64,000 nucleotides of DNA from Niabella ginsenosidivorans (GTDB lineage: Bacteria; Bacteroidota; Bacteroidia; Chitinophagales; Chitinophagaceae), in the NCBI RefSeq assembly GCF_001654455.1, contig NZ_CP015772.1, positions 4,340,001 to 4,404,000 of the forward strand, in the 5' to 3' direction. Below, piece by piece: positions 56,180-64,000 of this stretch. Under the pieces are notes generated by a model that saw nothing but the letters and a program-made list of their open reading frames with translations, had not been told where the DNA came from and ran no database searches. The translations under genes were made by a program, and so were the position numbers. Numbering within the stretch: position 1 is the first letter of the stretch; every line of letters starts with the position of its first letter.

Positions 56180-57211
56180 TTATTCAATAGTGATCCGGTT
56201 TTTATCCCTCTGGAATTTAATGGGTTTGGAAAGCTTCAGTATTTCCAGTATCTGATCCAGATCTGTATCATCAAAGGTTCCTGTATACCGGTACTGCCTG
56301 GCCTTTTCTGATTTAAAAACAATCGTTACACCAAATACCCGCTCCAGTTCTGCCGTAATTTCAGCTAAAGGCCGGTCAACAAAAACCAGCCGGCCTTTTG
56401 TCCAGGATGTTTCGGCAATCAGGCTGTCTTTAACCGTTACCGGCAGGATCATTACAGAGTCTGTTTTATTGTTGTTATGGCTGGCCACCAGCTTCTGGCC
56501 GGGTTTCAGTACAAAATCTTCGTCTGCATGATCCTTTAACCGGATGGCTACTTTTCCCCGGATCAATGCAGTTTCAAAAACGCCGTTATCAAAGGCCTTC
56601 ACATTAAACGCTGTACCCAACACTTTTATAGTTCCGGCACCTGTATGAATGATAAACGGCCTGGCAGCATCATGCGTTACATCAAAATAAGCCTCTCCCC
56701 ACAATGATACTTCCCGTACATCTCCTTTAAACTTTTCGTCATAGTTCAGCCTGCTGTTGGCATTGAGCAGGACAACAGTACCATCCGGCAGGCGAATCCG
56801 CGACCTGGATCCTTTTGTAGTAGCCATTTCATTACCTGCACCGGGTATTGCGCCGGGTTTCCTGTTAAGAAACACTACCAGCAGCAACACCGCTAACAAC
56901 ACTGCAGCCGCAACAGGCACTACCCATCTTTTTGTAAAACGAACGGGGTGCTGCCGGGCAGGCAATCCCTGTTTTTCGGTCAGCATTTCCTGCACATACA
57001 TATTGGCCGCATGTGCCGCGTAGGAAATCTCCGCCCGCTCTGTATCCCTGGCGTCCCGCTGCGCGGGTTTGATCAATTCATCATAAAAAAACTGCAGTTC
57101 AGGATGTTGTACCAATATGGCTTCCAGTTCCTGCAACTCCTCTGCATTGGCTTCTCCAGATAATTTCAGTGCAAACAACCTGTAAAACCTATTTTCCAGT
57201 TTTTTGTCCAT
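56180..57211 (-). CDS. FecR-family anti-sigma factor
   Basis: A 343-residue single-pass inner-membrane regulator. A cytoplasmic N-terminal part (about 1-90) contains the sigma-binding region, the membrane helix is about 94-114 (VPVAAAVLLAVLLLVVFL), and the periplasmic FecR domain runs from about 130 (GSRSRIRLPDGTVVLLNANS, GEAYFDVTHDAARPFIIHT). It ends with a DUF4974-type STN-like domain (RLVFVDRPLAEITAELERVF). It binds the STN domain of the SusC receptor and releases the ECF factor on signal. It sits between sigma and susC. Confidence 0.93.
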   Translation of the reverse strand: MDKKLENRFYRLFALKLSGEANAEELQELEAILVQHPELQFFYDELIKPAQRDARDTERAEISYAAHAANMYVQEMLTEKQGLPARQHPVRFTKRWVVPVAAAVLLAVLLLVVFLNRKPGAIPGAGNEMATTKGSRSRIRLPDGTVVLLNANSRLNYDEKFKGDVREVSLWGEAYFDVTHDAARPFIIHTGAGTIKVLGTAFNVKAFDNGVFETALIRGKVAIRLKDHADEDFVLKPGQKLVASHNNNKTDSVMILPVTVKDSLIAETSWTKGRLVFVDRPLAEITAELERVFGVTIVFKSEKARQYRYTGTFDDTDLDQILEILKLSKPIKFQRDKNRITIE

Positions 57212-57255
57212 TGCTTTTTAATAAGACTGTTAAAAATGGGGTTACCGTGAACCCT

Positions 57256-57822
57256 TCAGGATTTTTTTTTCATAAGATAGTCATCCAGGGCATTCCGTAG
57301 CTTTTTTAATGCCGAACGCATATGCGTTTCCAGTGTATTCTGTGATAATTCCAGAACGGCTCCTGCTTCTTTATAAGAGAGCTCCTCTTCTTTTATTAAC
57401 CGGTATACCATCTGGCATTGGGGCGGTAATGCCTGCACTGTTTGTTCAATCAGCACTGAAAGTTCCGTGGCCATTAACTGCTGATCAGGGGTATCGGCAG
57501 ACATCGGTTCTCCATTACCCGCAGCTTCCGGCAAGCGGGTCTCCATACGGTGTTTTTTTAAATAAGTAATGGCGGTATTGCGGGCAGCAGTTAACAGGTA
57601 CGTGTTTAAATGACCTACATAGGCCAGCTTATTTTCCATGGTCCATATCCTGATCATTACATCTGCAACGACCTCTTCAGCCAAAACATCCTGCTGAAGA
57701 ATAGTATAGGCCATTTTGTAAAGAGCAGGATGAAAATACAGGTACAATTCTTTATAAGCCGCCTGATCCCTGGCATAAGCCACCCTGTTTTGCAGGTATA
57801 ACAAATGTGCCCTATCCTTCAT
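57256..57822 (-). CDS. ECF sigma factor (FecI-like)
   Basis: A 188-residue extracytoplasmic-function sigma factor. Region 2 is FHPALYKMAYTILQQDVLAEEVVADVMIRIW (about 29-60) with TARNTAITYLKKHRM, and region 4 is LPPQCQMVYRLIKEEELSYKEAGAVLELSQNTLETHMRSALKKLR (about 133-177). It directs RNA polymerase to the PUL promoters when FecR lets it go. A conserved stretch upstream (57842-57985) recurs before the sulfatase. Confidence 0.94.
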   Translation of the reverse strand: MKDRAHLLYLQNRVAYARDQAAYKELYLYFHPALYKMAYTILQQDVLAEEVVADVMIRIWTMENKLAYVGHLNTYLLTAARNTAITYLKKHRMETRLPEAAGNGEPMSADTPDQQLMATELSVLIEQTVQALPPQCQMVYRLIKEEELSYKEAGAVLELSQNTLETHMRSALKKLRNALDDYLMKKKS

Positions 57823-57841
57823 ATAACGCTAAAATCAGGGG

Positions 57842-57985
57842 GAAGATAAAAAAACTGTAATAAACGCGACAGGAAAGTTTCCAAGAACCGACATTGTAAG
57901 GGATCACTTCTTTTTTCTAATACTAATAAACAAGAAGCATAGCAACTGTTCCCTACTTTAAAGCACTAATTAACTGCCGCCGTGT
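57842..57985. repeat. Duplicated control region, copy before the ECF sigma gene
   Basis: Starts with the 23-bp block GAAGATAAAAAAACTGTAAT-AAA, present exactly again at 59822. Similarity continues as AACAGGAAA, AGAAC, ACATTGT, GATCAC, AATAAACAA and GTTCC words over about 140 bases. Confidence 0.7.
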
Positions 57986-58101
57986 TAATGGGTTAACAAT
58001 ATGGAGCTCTCCATTTTGTATGCGGGGACCCACCGCTTAAACTCCATTTAATTAATTGTAAATAAATTAATTACATCAATCAACTTATGCCAAAAGAGCG
58101 A

Positions 58102-59619
58102 CTACTCCACCGGAAAAGGAAGCGGCTTTCCTGTTGTTTTTTCAACAGGCATCGGCGCTTTCCATTCTTTTAACTGATGAAATAATTCCGTAGTAAGGAG
58201 TCTGCAGCGGTCCGCGTTTCCGGAAGCAAGGTCTTTTTCTTCCCCAATATCTGTCTTTAAGTTATACAGCTCCGTTTTACCTGTTCTTAAACTATAGATC
58301 AGCTTCCAGTCGCCTTTTCGTATTGCACTGTAATAATTGATGCCAGGGCCTGCGTCGTCTTTTATCCATTTATTTGGAATATGCCATATAAGGCTCCGGG
58401 TATTCTGAGTCTGGTTGGGGTTTTTCAGCAGGGGCACAAAACTCTGTCCGTCTATTTGCTGAACCAATTTGTAATTCTTTATACCGGCCATTTCCAATAT
58501 TGTTGGGAAAAAATCTTCAATAATTACATATTGGTTGGTTACTGTACCGCCCCTGACCACTCCCGGCCATTTTACAATCATAGGCTCACGGATGCCTCCT
58601 TCGTTTACAGAACCCTTGCCTGCTTTTAATGGCTGGTTTTGCGTATTGGGCTTACCACCCCTGTTTGTAATGCTCAGGCCGCCATTGTCACTCATAAAAA
58701 TAATAATGGTATTTTCTGCCACCCCCTTCTTTTTTAGAAAGTCCATAATATCTCCCAGGCTTTTATCCATTCCTTCAATTAAGGTGGCATATGCGGCTTC
58801 CTCCGGGTCAAGGTCTTTATAGTGCTCAATGAACCGGGGATCTGGCTGAACAGGAACATGGAGTGCAAAATGCGCCATATTCAAATAAAAAGGCTCGTTA
58901 CGGCTAATGGGCGTTTCTATTGCTTTTAAAGCTTCCCGGGTAAGTGCTTCGGTGAGGAAGGTATTGGTTCCGTAATAATCCTGAAGGCCGGGGGTTGCCC
59001 GCACAGAATAGATGCCCGGTTTATTTCCATAATTCTCCTCACCATAATAGGATTGTTCCTGACCAGCCGCGCCACCGCCAATATTTACGATAAAGCCCAT
59101 ATTGTTAGGGTTTGCGCCGGGAGTTCCCTGTGAGCCCCAGTGTGCCTTACCTACATGCACTGTAAAATAGCCTGCATCCTTTAATAATTGAGGAAAAGTG
59201 GTGGCATAAATGGTGTAAGGAACTCCCGGAACAGGGCTGAGGCCATTATAATTCCAGTCTGCCGTCTCAAACTGATCATCCTTTTGATCAGTAGGCGTAT
59301 TGAGCAGGGGAGACGTCCAGTTGGTAACCCCATGGTGCCCCGTATTCATACCCGTCATTAAACTTACCCGCGAAGGAGTACATACTGGTGCTGCGTAGGC
59401 ATTCGTAAACTTCATGCCCTCTTTTGCCAGCCGTTCCATAGAAGGAGTGCGATAAATTTTATTTAATGGTGTTTTCTCTTTCCAGAAAGGTTCCGAGGTA
59501 TCCTGCCAGCCCATATCATCTACCAAAAACAAAATAATATTAGGGCGTTTTGCCTTCTGTGCATGAAGCGTTCCTCCAACAATAACGGAGCTTATAAAAA
59601 CAATCAACCAATTTTTCAT
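58102..59619 (-). CDS. Exported arylsulfatase (S1 family)
   Basis: A 505-residue sulfatase that hydrolyses sulfate esters after export. The signal peptide is MKNWLIVFISSVIVGGTLHAQ. The formylglycine signature C-T-P-S-R lies at C80, in AAPVCTPSRVSLMTG, so a maturase is needed. The metal/phosphate ligands are DDMGWQD (about 34-40) and FMSDNGGLSITNRGG. The start at 59619 was preferred to upstream in-frame ATGs (59625, 59742) because it begins exactly at the signal. It lies 279 bp upstream of the ECF sigma gene on the same strand and belongs to the PUL. Confidence 0.92.
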   Translation of the reverse strand: MKNWLIVFISSVIVGGTLHAQKAKRPNIILFLVDDMGWQDTSEPFWKEKTPLNKIYRTPSMERLAKEGMKFTNAYAAPVCTPSRVSLMTGMNTGHHGVTNWTSPLLNTPTDQKDDQFETADWNYNGLSPVPGVPYTIYATTFPQLLKDAGYFTVHVGKAHWGSQGTPGANPNNMGFIVNIGGGAAGQEQSYYGEENYGNKPGIYSVRATPGLQDYYGTNTFLTEALTREALKAIETPISRNEPFYLNMAHFALHVPVQPDPRFIEHYKDLDPEEAAYATLIEGMDKSLGDIMDFLKKKGVAENTIIIFMSDNGGLSITNRGGKPNTQNQPLKAGKGSVNEGGIREPMIVKWPGVVRGGTVTNQYVIIEDFFPTILEMAGIKNYKLVQQIDGQSFVPLLKNPNQTQNTRSLIWHIPNKWIKDDAGPGINYYSAIRKGDWKLIYSLRTGKTELYNLKTDIGEEKDLASGNADRCRLLTTELFHQLKEWKAPMPVEKTTGKPLPFPVE

Positions 59620-59821
59620 GAGCATCTTTTTAATAATCATAAAGGCAAATACTGATAGCCGGTTTTGAAAGGCATCTGCTGTATCCAGCCTGACCGCACC
59701 CTCAATCAGGGACCGGTAATCTGTAAAGATATTTATTACCAATAAAGCTCCGTGGTTATTTATTGTTCAGTGACCGATATGTTTTACCTGTACTTAGAAA
59801 CCTTTACAACCTGCCCTGAGA

Positions 59822-59965
59822 GAAGATAAAAAAACTGTAATAAAAAGTAACAGGAAATTTCAGAGAACAAGCATTGTGAAGATCACATACCTCTGTACAA
59901 TAAACAAATAAGCGGATCAACCGTTCCAAACTACAAAGGCATTAATCGCATTCCACGTTAATAGT
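59822..59965. repeat. Duplicated control region, copy before the sulfatase
   Basis: Copy of the sequence at 57842. It sits about 200 bases upstream of the sulfatase ATG and would let the sulfatase share regulation with the ECF gene. Confidence 0.7.
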
Positions 59966-60006
59966 TCATTGTGCGAATTTCCTCTTTTTAAACGGCAGCT
60001 ACCGGC

Positions 60007-60034
60007 AAAAAAAGCGGATCAAATGATCCGCTTT
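60007..60034 (-). terminator. Terminator of the outer-membrane barrel gene
   Basis: Arms AAAGCGGATCA/TGATCCGCTTT (60011-60021 and 60024-60034, loop of 2) are followed on the minus strand by T7-GCC. Confidence 0.7.
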
Positions 60035-60100
60035 CATGCATTTATTAATCAATATTGTATTTACTACGTGCCATTGAAGGCTGTTAATAGCAGCACTGCA

Positions 60101-60150
60101 GCTGAAGTGTGCGACGCAACGAAGTTTCATAGCAGTACCCTGCCGGGCTC
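60101..60150. repeat. Dispersed intergenic repeat (copy 3)
   Basis: CTGAAGTGTGCGACGCAACG then TAGCAGTACCCTGCCGG, matching 45101-45150 closely. Confidence 0.6.
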
Positions 60151-60191
60151 AATATAAAAAATACGAACTTAATAGTGCTCTTTTAAAAATA

Positions 60192-60956
60192 TTATAAGCC
60201 GCCAAAGCTCAGGCCAACAGTAACCGGGCGCAGGTTAGGCCCAACGCCATCTTTGAGCAACTTGGTAAACTGGTAAGAACCAAACAGGGTAAAATGTCCC
60301 ACACCGATGCGGGCAGTTCCTGCAATACGTGTTGTATTGAAATAATATTTACTGGACTCCTTTAATATGTATTCCTGGGTACCAGGTTCCTGCAATTTGG
60401 AACGTGTGCCTGATTTGATCAAAAACCCTCCTTTTATACCAATGGCAAACTTAAAGCTGCCGTCACTGTGCTCCGGGTTGGCTACATAGCGCAGCTCTAT
60501 CGGGGCTTCCAAATAGCTGGTTACCACTTTTGTTTTTTTGATGGTTGTGGTAAGCGTATCATACAGGAATGGCATTGTGCCTGAAGTTGCCTTTACATTA
60601 GCAAAATTCTGTTTTTTATCCAGTGATATGTGGTCTGATCCAATGCCCAATCCAATAGCCGCGCTTAGCTGAGGAGTGGTTTTAAAGGGGAAGTCCAGCA
60701 TAAAATATACGTTCACGCTCCTGGGCAGCCCCCCAGTTTGAATGCTGTCTGGTTTGCTCAGCCAGTTAGTGTAGCCAAATTGGACAAGAAAATGGTCATT
60801 AGCCCTTTTGGTAAGATCGTATTTCTTTTTAGGCCTGGCAGGAGTTTCTTTTGTTTCTTTTGTTGGCGGAGGTATGTTACCTGTGGAATCAACCTGTGCG
60901 TACAATATCCCGCTAAGCAAAAAGCTGGCAATAAGAAATAAAGCTATTTTCTTCAT
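60192..60956 (-). CDS. Outer-membrane beta-barrel protein (PorT-like)
   Basis: A 254-residue exported protein with a signal peptide (MKKIALFLIASFLLSGILYAQ), a Pro/Thr/Lys-rich linker (NIPPPTKETKETPARPKKK) and eight or so predicted beta-strands of the OmpW/PorT-like outer-membrane barrel type, ending GLSFGGL. Role unknown. A strong terminator follows. The ATG at 60956 begins the signal peptide. Confidence 0.8.
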   Translation of the reverse strand: MKKIALFLIASFLLSGILYAQVDSTGNIPPPTKETKETPARPKKKYDLTKRANDHFLVQFGYTNWLSKPDSIQTGGLPRSVNVYFMLDFPFKTTPQLSAAIGLGIGSDHISLDKKQNFANVKATSGTMPFLYDTLTTTIKKTKVVTSYLEAPIELRYVANPEHSDGSFKFAIGIKGGFLIKSGTRSKLQEPGTQEYILKESSKYYFNTTRIAGTARIGVGHFTLFGSYQFTKLLKDGVGPNLRPVTVGLSFGGL

Positions 60957-61158
60957 AAATATTTTAAAGTTGGCGCAAATATATTCGTCTTTGGGTTAAA
61001 ATTAGGTTAATACGCCCCTGTTATTTTAATGAAGCCGTATTTTTTCCTGATTAAATTGATATTTTTTGCTTGCAGCATCATATTTTTTTTTAATTTCGCC
61101 CTCCCCTTTACCGGAAGGAGAAAACGATTTGCCTAAAAAATTTGCTGTTAACAGCATT

Positions 61159-61232
61159 GGTCCTATAGCTCAGCCGGTTAGAGCATCTGACTCATAATCA
61201 GAGGGTCCCTGGTTCGAGCCCAGGTGGGACCA
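61159..61232 (+). tRNA. tRNA with anticodon CAU (probably Ile2)
   Basis: A complete cloverleaf. The acceptor stem GGTCCTA pairs with TGGGACC (one U-G), the D-arm is AGCTCAGCCGGTTAGAGC, the anticodon loop is CTCATAA and the T-arm CTGG-TTCGAGC-CCAG. Discriminator A is at 61232 and CCA is not encoded. The C4-G69 and C5-G68 pairs match determinants of TilS-modified tRNA-Ile2 rather than initiator or elongator Met, but the isotype is not certain. Confidence 0.9.
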
Positions 61233-61529
61233 CAAGAAAATCAGGCAGTTACGAAAAAGTAGCTGCTTTTTTTGTGATTGCTGATAAACAATTGACAAAC
61301 ATTTTTAGATAACATTGTCATTCGCAAAAAATTCTTATTCTTTTTAGACGCTAAATATTGAATAGACACAGGATCTTCCATCAGGTACGCTGCTTTATCA
61401 AATAACTGTGGAAAAAGAAACTACTACTTACTATTTATATTTAAAGGCGCCGTTCCCTGAAACCAAAGCTTTGGAAACCTTCACTATTCTTATTGCAATA
61501 TGTTCTTCCCGGCAATCATTCGTGATGAG

Positions 61530-61910
61530 TTATTTCTCCTGTAATTCCACCAGCTCTCCTCTATTCGCTCCTAAATTCCTGCCCCATTTTGATATGGCGT
61601 TAAGCGTTTCAATGAGGGTTTTTCCAAATTCAGTAAGTGAATATTCCACACGAACGGGTGGTTTAGAGCCGTACACTTTCCTTTCTATTAAGCCGTCCGC
61701 TTCCAGTGTGTGCAACTGAATGCTTAACATTTTCTCAGTAATAGCAGGTATCCGTTTCTTTAATTCCGCAAAACGCAATGTACCGCCCTTCAGATACCAA
61801 AGCACTACTGCTTTCCACTTACCGCCAATATACTTCATTGTAATGTCCATTGGGCAATGATATAATTTGCCATCCAGCCTGTAAACGACATTTTTCCCTT
61901 TGACAATCAT
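61530..61910 (-). CDS. HxlR-family transcriptional regulator
   Basis: A 126-residue winged-helix regulator. The HxlR pattern CPMDITMKYIGGKWKAVVLWYL (about 19-40) contains the redox- or ligand-sensitive Cys19. The winged helix reads LRFAELKKRIPAITEKMLSIQLHTLEADGLIERKVY. It is divergent from the reductase gene with 221 bp between, and a TTAACnnGTTAA dyad lies close to its start. It likely represses the divergent reductase, and perhaps itself. Confidence 0.9.
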   Translation of the reverse strand: MIVKGKNVVYRLDGKLYHCPMDITMKYIGGKWKAVVLWYLKGGTLRFAELKKRIPAITEKMLSIQLHTLEADGLIERKVYGSKPPVRVEYSLTEFGKTLIETLNAISKWGRNLGANRGELVELQEK

Positions 61911-61914
61911 ACCA

Positions 61915-61936
61915 AGAAATTTAACCTGTTAAAATT
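61915..61936. promoter_or_regulatory. Candidate HxlR operator dyad
   Basis: AAATTTAAC CT GTTAAAATT, a near-perfect dyad just upstream of the hxlR ATG. Confidence 0.45.
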
Positions 61937-61967
61937 GACAGTTATTGCTGACCGAAGATACCCTATT

Positions 61968-61975
61968 TATTTTTG
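61968..61975 (+). promoter_or_regulatory. -7 promoter box toward the reductase gene
   Basis: TATTTTTG fits TAnnTTTG. The leader to the ATG at 62132 would be about 150 bases. Confidence 0.4.
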
Positions 61976-62131
61976 CTACTGAAAAAAGTATAGCTCTGTT
62001 TAAAATCAGAGTATGTAAACTACATCGTTTTGCTGTTCCGGGAACTATCCCGTAAGCTGACCCGCTCTTAATGAAAGGGTCGTCAGGTCATTACAGGAAT
62101 CAGAAAATTCATCACATTAAAAAGCATAAAA

Positions 62132-62785
62132 ATGAAAAAAATAGGAATATTGGGAACAGGAATAGTAGGAAGCACCATCGGTTCAAAGCTTACAGCATTA
62201 GGCTACGAGGTAAAAATGGGCTCAAGAACTGCCAACAATACCAAAGCCGCAGAGTGGGTAAAAGCCAATGGCAAAAGCGCCACACAGGGCACATTTGCCG
62301 ATGCGGCAGCTTATGGTGAAATTATTTTTAACTGCACAAAAGGCGCATATTCGCCTGAAGCGATAAAAATTGCCGGCGCGGCAACACTTGCAGGAAAAAT
62401 ATTAATTGACATCAGTAATCCGCTGGATTTTTCAAAGGGGATGCCGCCAACGCTTATACCTGCGCTTTCCAATACCCATTCCTTGGGCGAAGCCATTCAA
62501 CAACTACTTCCCCAAACCAGCGTGGTAAAAACATTGAATATTGTAAACTGTGAAGTAATGGTAGATGCGGCTAAATGTGGTGGCGACGCTACAATGTTCC
62601 TGGCGGGAAATGACAGCAGCTCAAAAAAGGAAGCGGAGTTAATATTGAAACAATTTGGCTGGAAGGATATTATTGACCTGGGTAATATTACACATTCCCG
62701 CAGTACGGAAATGATGCTGCTGATATGGCTAAGTACCACTATGGTTACTAAAAACAGATACATCGGGTTTAAAATACTCCGGTAA
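62132..62785 (+). CDS. NADPH-dependent F420 reductase-like dinucleotide-binding protein
   Basis: A 217-residue Rossmann protein. The dinucleotide site is KIGILGTGIVGSTIGSKLTALG (about 3-24; G-x-G-x2-G) with MGSRTANN behind beta-2, the NADP-binding RT pair. The substrate-binding region has DISNPLDF and VVKTLNIVNCEVMVDAAKCGGD. Relatives include F420H2:NADP reductases and NAD(P)-dependent oxidoreductases of unknown substrate; F420 is not expected in this phylum. It is divergent from hxlR and 36 bp upstream of ubiX. Confidence 0.85.
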   Translation: MKKIGILGTGIVGSTIGSKLTALGYEVKMGSRTANNTKAAEWVKANGKSATQGTFADAAAYGEIIFNCTKGAYSPEAIKIAGAATLAGKILIDISNPLDFSKGMPPTLIPALSNTHSLGEAIQQLLPQTSVVKTLNIVNCEVMVDAAKCGGDATMFLAGNDSSSKKEAELILKQFGWKDIIDLGNITHSRSTEMMLLIWLSTTMVTKNRYIGFKILR

Positions 62786-62821
62786 CAAGTATACTAAAAA
62801 TAACTTTAATGACAGGAGCAA

Positions 62822-63466
62822 ATGCCGGAATCACAAGACCATCTGTTCAAAAGAACCAGCAAGACAATGGATAAACATTCACAAAACCGACCGGATCGGA
62901 AGCGGCGTATTATTATCGGAATCAGCGGGGCAACCGGTATTATTTATGGCATCCGGTTGTTACAGGTATTAAAAGAAATAGCCATTGAAACACATCTGGT
63001 GATTACCAAACCCGGAGAAATGACCCGATCCTTTGAAACAGAAATTTCATCCGAAGCGTTAAAGAATCTTGCAGATTTCAGTTATAACGTTCAGGATATT
63101 GGAGCTGCGATCTCCAGTGGCTCCTTTAAAACAATGGGAATGATCGTGGCTCCGTGCTCAGTAAGAACACTATCTGAAATAGCAACCGGAGCTACCGGCA
63201 ACCTTCTTACGCGCGCAGCAGATGTTGTTTTAAAAGAAAGGAGGAAACTGGTGCTCCTGGTTCGTGAAACGCCCCTGCATGCCGGGCATCTGAAAAGCAT
63301 GCTTGCGGTAACAGAAAACGGAGGCATCATTGCTCCCCCGGTTCCGGCATTTTATAATAAGCCCGGATCAGTAAACGACATCGTTGATTACACAGTTGGC
63401 CGGACGCTTGACTTATTTGATCTGGAAGTTCCGGGTATGTTCCGGTGGAAAGAAAAAACTGAATAA
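62822..63466 (+). CDS. ubiX: Flavin prenyltransferase UbiX
   Basis: Prenylates FMN to make the cofactor of UbiD decarboxylases. A 214-residue protein: IIIGISGATGIIYGIRLLQVL (about 30-50) forms the flavin site, GSFKTMGMIVAPCSVRTLSEIATG the Ser/prenyl site, and LVLLVRETPLHAGHLKSM the conserved Arg-Glu-Thr-Pro-Leu segment. The start at 62822 has an AGGAG four bases ahead; a later Met at 62870 is closer to the core. It precedes ubiD by 8 bp. Bacteroidota use menaquinone, so the pair probably serves aromatic acid decarboxylation. Confidence 0.93.
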   Translation: MPESQDHLFKRTSKTMDKHSQNRPDRKRRIIIGISGATGIIYGIRLLQVLKEIAIETHLVITKPGEMTRSFETEISSEALKNLADFSYNVQDIGAAISSGSFKTMGMIVAPCSVRTLSEIATGATGNLLTRAADVVLKERRKLVLLVRETPLHAGHLKSMLAVTENGGIIAPPVPAFYNKPGSVNDIVDYTVGRTLDLFDLEVPGMFRWKEKTE

Positions 63467-63474
63467 ACTTAAAA

Positions 63475-64000
63475 ATGAAACATTTAAAAAGCCTTAGAGC
63501 ATTTATTGAAGCCCTGAAACAAATAGGTGAAGTACAGGAAATCGACGAGGAAGTTGACTGGGATCTGGAGATGAGCGCCATTACAAGGCGAAGCATGGAC
63601 CTGAGAGCTCCTATGCCTGTTTTTAACAAAATAAAAAATATCGCTGGTTTTCGTGCATTGGGAGCGCCCGGAGGTTTGTCAGCAAAAAAAAGCTATAAAT
63701 ACAGCAGGGTAAATATTGCTTTGGGAGTGGAAGCAGATGCATCCCCCTTAGAAGTGATCGAAAAACTGGTGGCAGCAAGAAAAAGGGACCTGATCCCACC
63801 GGTCATCAGTCAAAACAAAAAGGTTCCCTGTAAAGAAAATGTATGGATCGGGGATGATGTAGATCTGTTAAAACTGCCTACCCCTAAAATTCATATGAAA
63901 GACGGCGGCAGGTATCTGCAGACTTTTGGGTTGAACATTGTAACAACGCCTGATGGAAGCTGGACGAACTGGTCCATAAACCGGATGATGCTGATTGATA
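63475..64000 (+). CDS. ubiD: UbiD-family decarboxylase (5' end, cut by window)
   Basis: The first 175 residues of a prenylated-FMN-dependent decarboxylase. The N-terminus MKHLKSLRAFIEALKQIGEV leads to PVFNKIKNIAGFRALG, VWIGDDVDLLKLPTP and the flavin-site segment WTNWSINRM near the window edge. The rest, including the catalytic Glu-Arg-Glu, lies beyond. It follows ubiX by 8 bp. The substrate is unknown; non-ubiquinone aromatic acids are likely. Confidence 0.92.
   Translation, partial: MKHLKSLRAFIEALKQIGEVQEIDEEVDWDLEMSAITRRSMDLRAPMPVFNKIKNIAGFRALGAPGGLSAKKSYKYSRVNIALGVEADASPLEVIEKLVAARKRDLIPPVISQNKKVPCKENVWIGDDVDLLKLPTPKIHMKDGGRYLQTFGLNIVTTPDGSWTNWSINRMMLID

Larger units (their letters stand above)
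59620..60191. other. 572-bp intergenic region
   Basis: Contains the duplicated control region, a terminator hairpin (60007-60034) and a dispersed repeat copy (60101-60150). No gene is supported. Confidence 0.5.

Noticed and set aside
61159-61232. Elongator tRNA-Met
   Set aside because: The CAU anticodon allows it, but C4-G69 and C5-G68 favour tRNA-Ile2; kept as probable Ile2.
1-64000. CRISPR array
   Set aside because: No regularly spaced repeat series was seen.

Overview
The window looks like a chromosomal segment of a Bacteroidota bacterium, most likely family Chitinophagaceae. The reasons are two SusC/SusD outer-membrane pairs, an ECF sigma/FecR-controlled glycan locus, a TamL-type lipoprotein, DarA/DarB aryl-polyene-like genes with a BtrH-domain neighbour, and many -7 promoter elements of the Bacteroidetes form TAnnTTTG. 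The family placement is inference, because no rRNA or search was available.

Layout. 0-14 kb is mostly housekeeping: mnmE (cut by the window edge), truB, tamL, a TrmH-family methyltransferase, an FtsX-type permease, a small nucleotidyltransferase pair, a transaldolase, the SRP RNA, dinB, a tandem SGNH hydrolase and rpsP-rimM. 14-23.5 kb is a compact seven-gene minus-strand island. It runs VgrG, lysozyme-like protein, exported calcium-motif protein, unknown, PAAR-like (DUF4280) tip, 1013-residue unknown and lipoprotein. No type VI sheath or baseplate genes are present, so it is an orphan VgrG cargo island. 23.7-29.3 kb holds a darA-darB pathway fragment interrupted by a RelE-type toxin-antitoxin module, then a DNA-binding-like protein, a BtrH-domain enzyme and a TlpA thioredoxin, separated by very strong hairpins. 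29.4-33.5 kb has a LutB-like protein, a polysaccharide deacetylase and an IS110 remnant. 33.6-40.2 kb is a SusC/SusD pair with a divergent ROK regulator and a palindromic operator candidate. 40.2-48.7 kb has a split methionine synthase, recR, a DJ-1/PfpI protein, an Ig-like lipoprotein and a TPR membrane protein. 49-59.7 kb is a polysaccharide utilization locus: alpha-L-fucosidase, SusD, frameshifted SusC with an STN signalling domain, FecR, ECF sigma and a sulfatase, suggesting a sulfated fucose-containing glycan. 60-64 kb has an outer-membrane barrel protein, tRNA(CAU), an HxlR regulator divergent from a dinucleotide-binding reductase, and ubiX-ubiD (ubiD cut by the edge).

The most promising unusual unit is the VgrG island. 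The gene directly after vgrG carries the catalytic-type Glu, the GQI motif and the YNGG motif of lytic transglycosylases/lysozymes. Directly after it comes an exported protein with a D-x-D-x-D-G calcium loop, which fits an effector-immunity pair. Other notable points are -7 boxes exactly four bases before several start codons (possible leaderless mRNAs), a perfect 50-bp palindrome over the tlpA stop codon, a REP-like insertion inside metH, and a duplicated control region in front of both the ECF sigma gene and the sulfatase.
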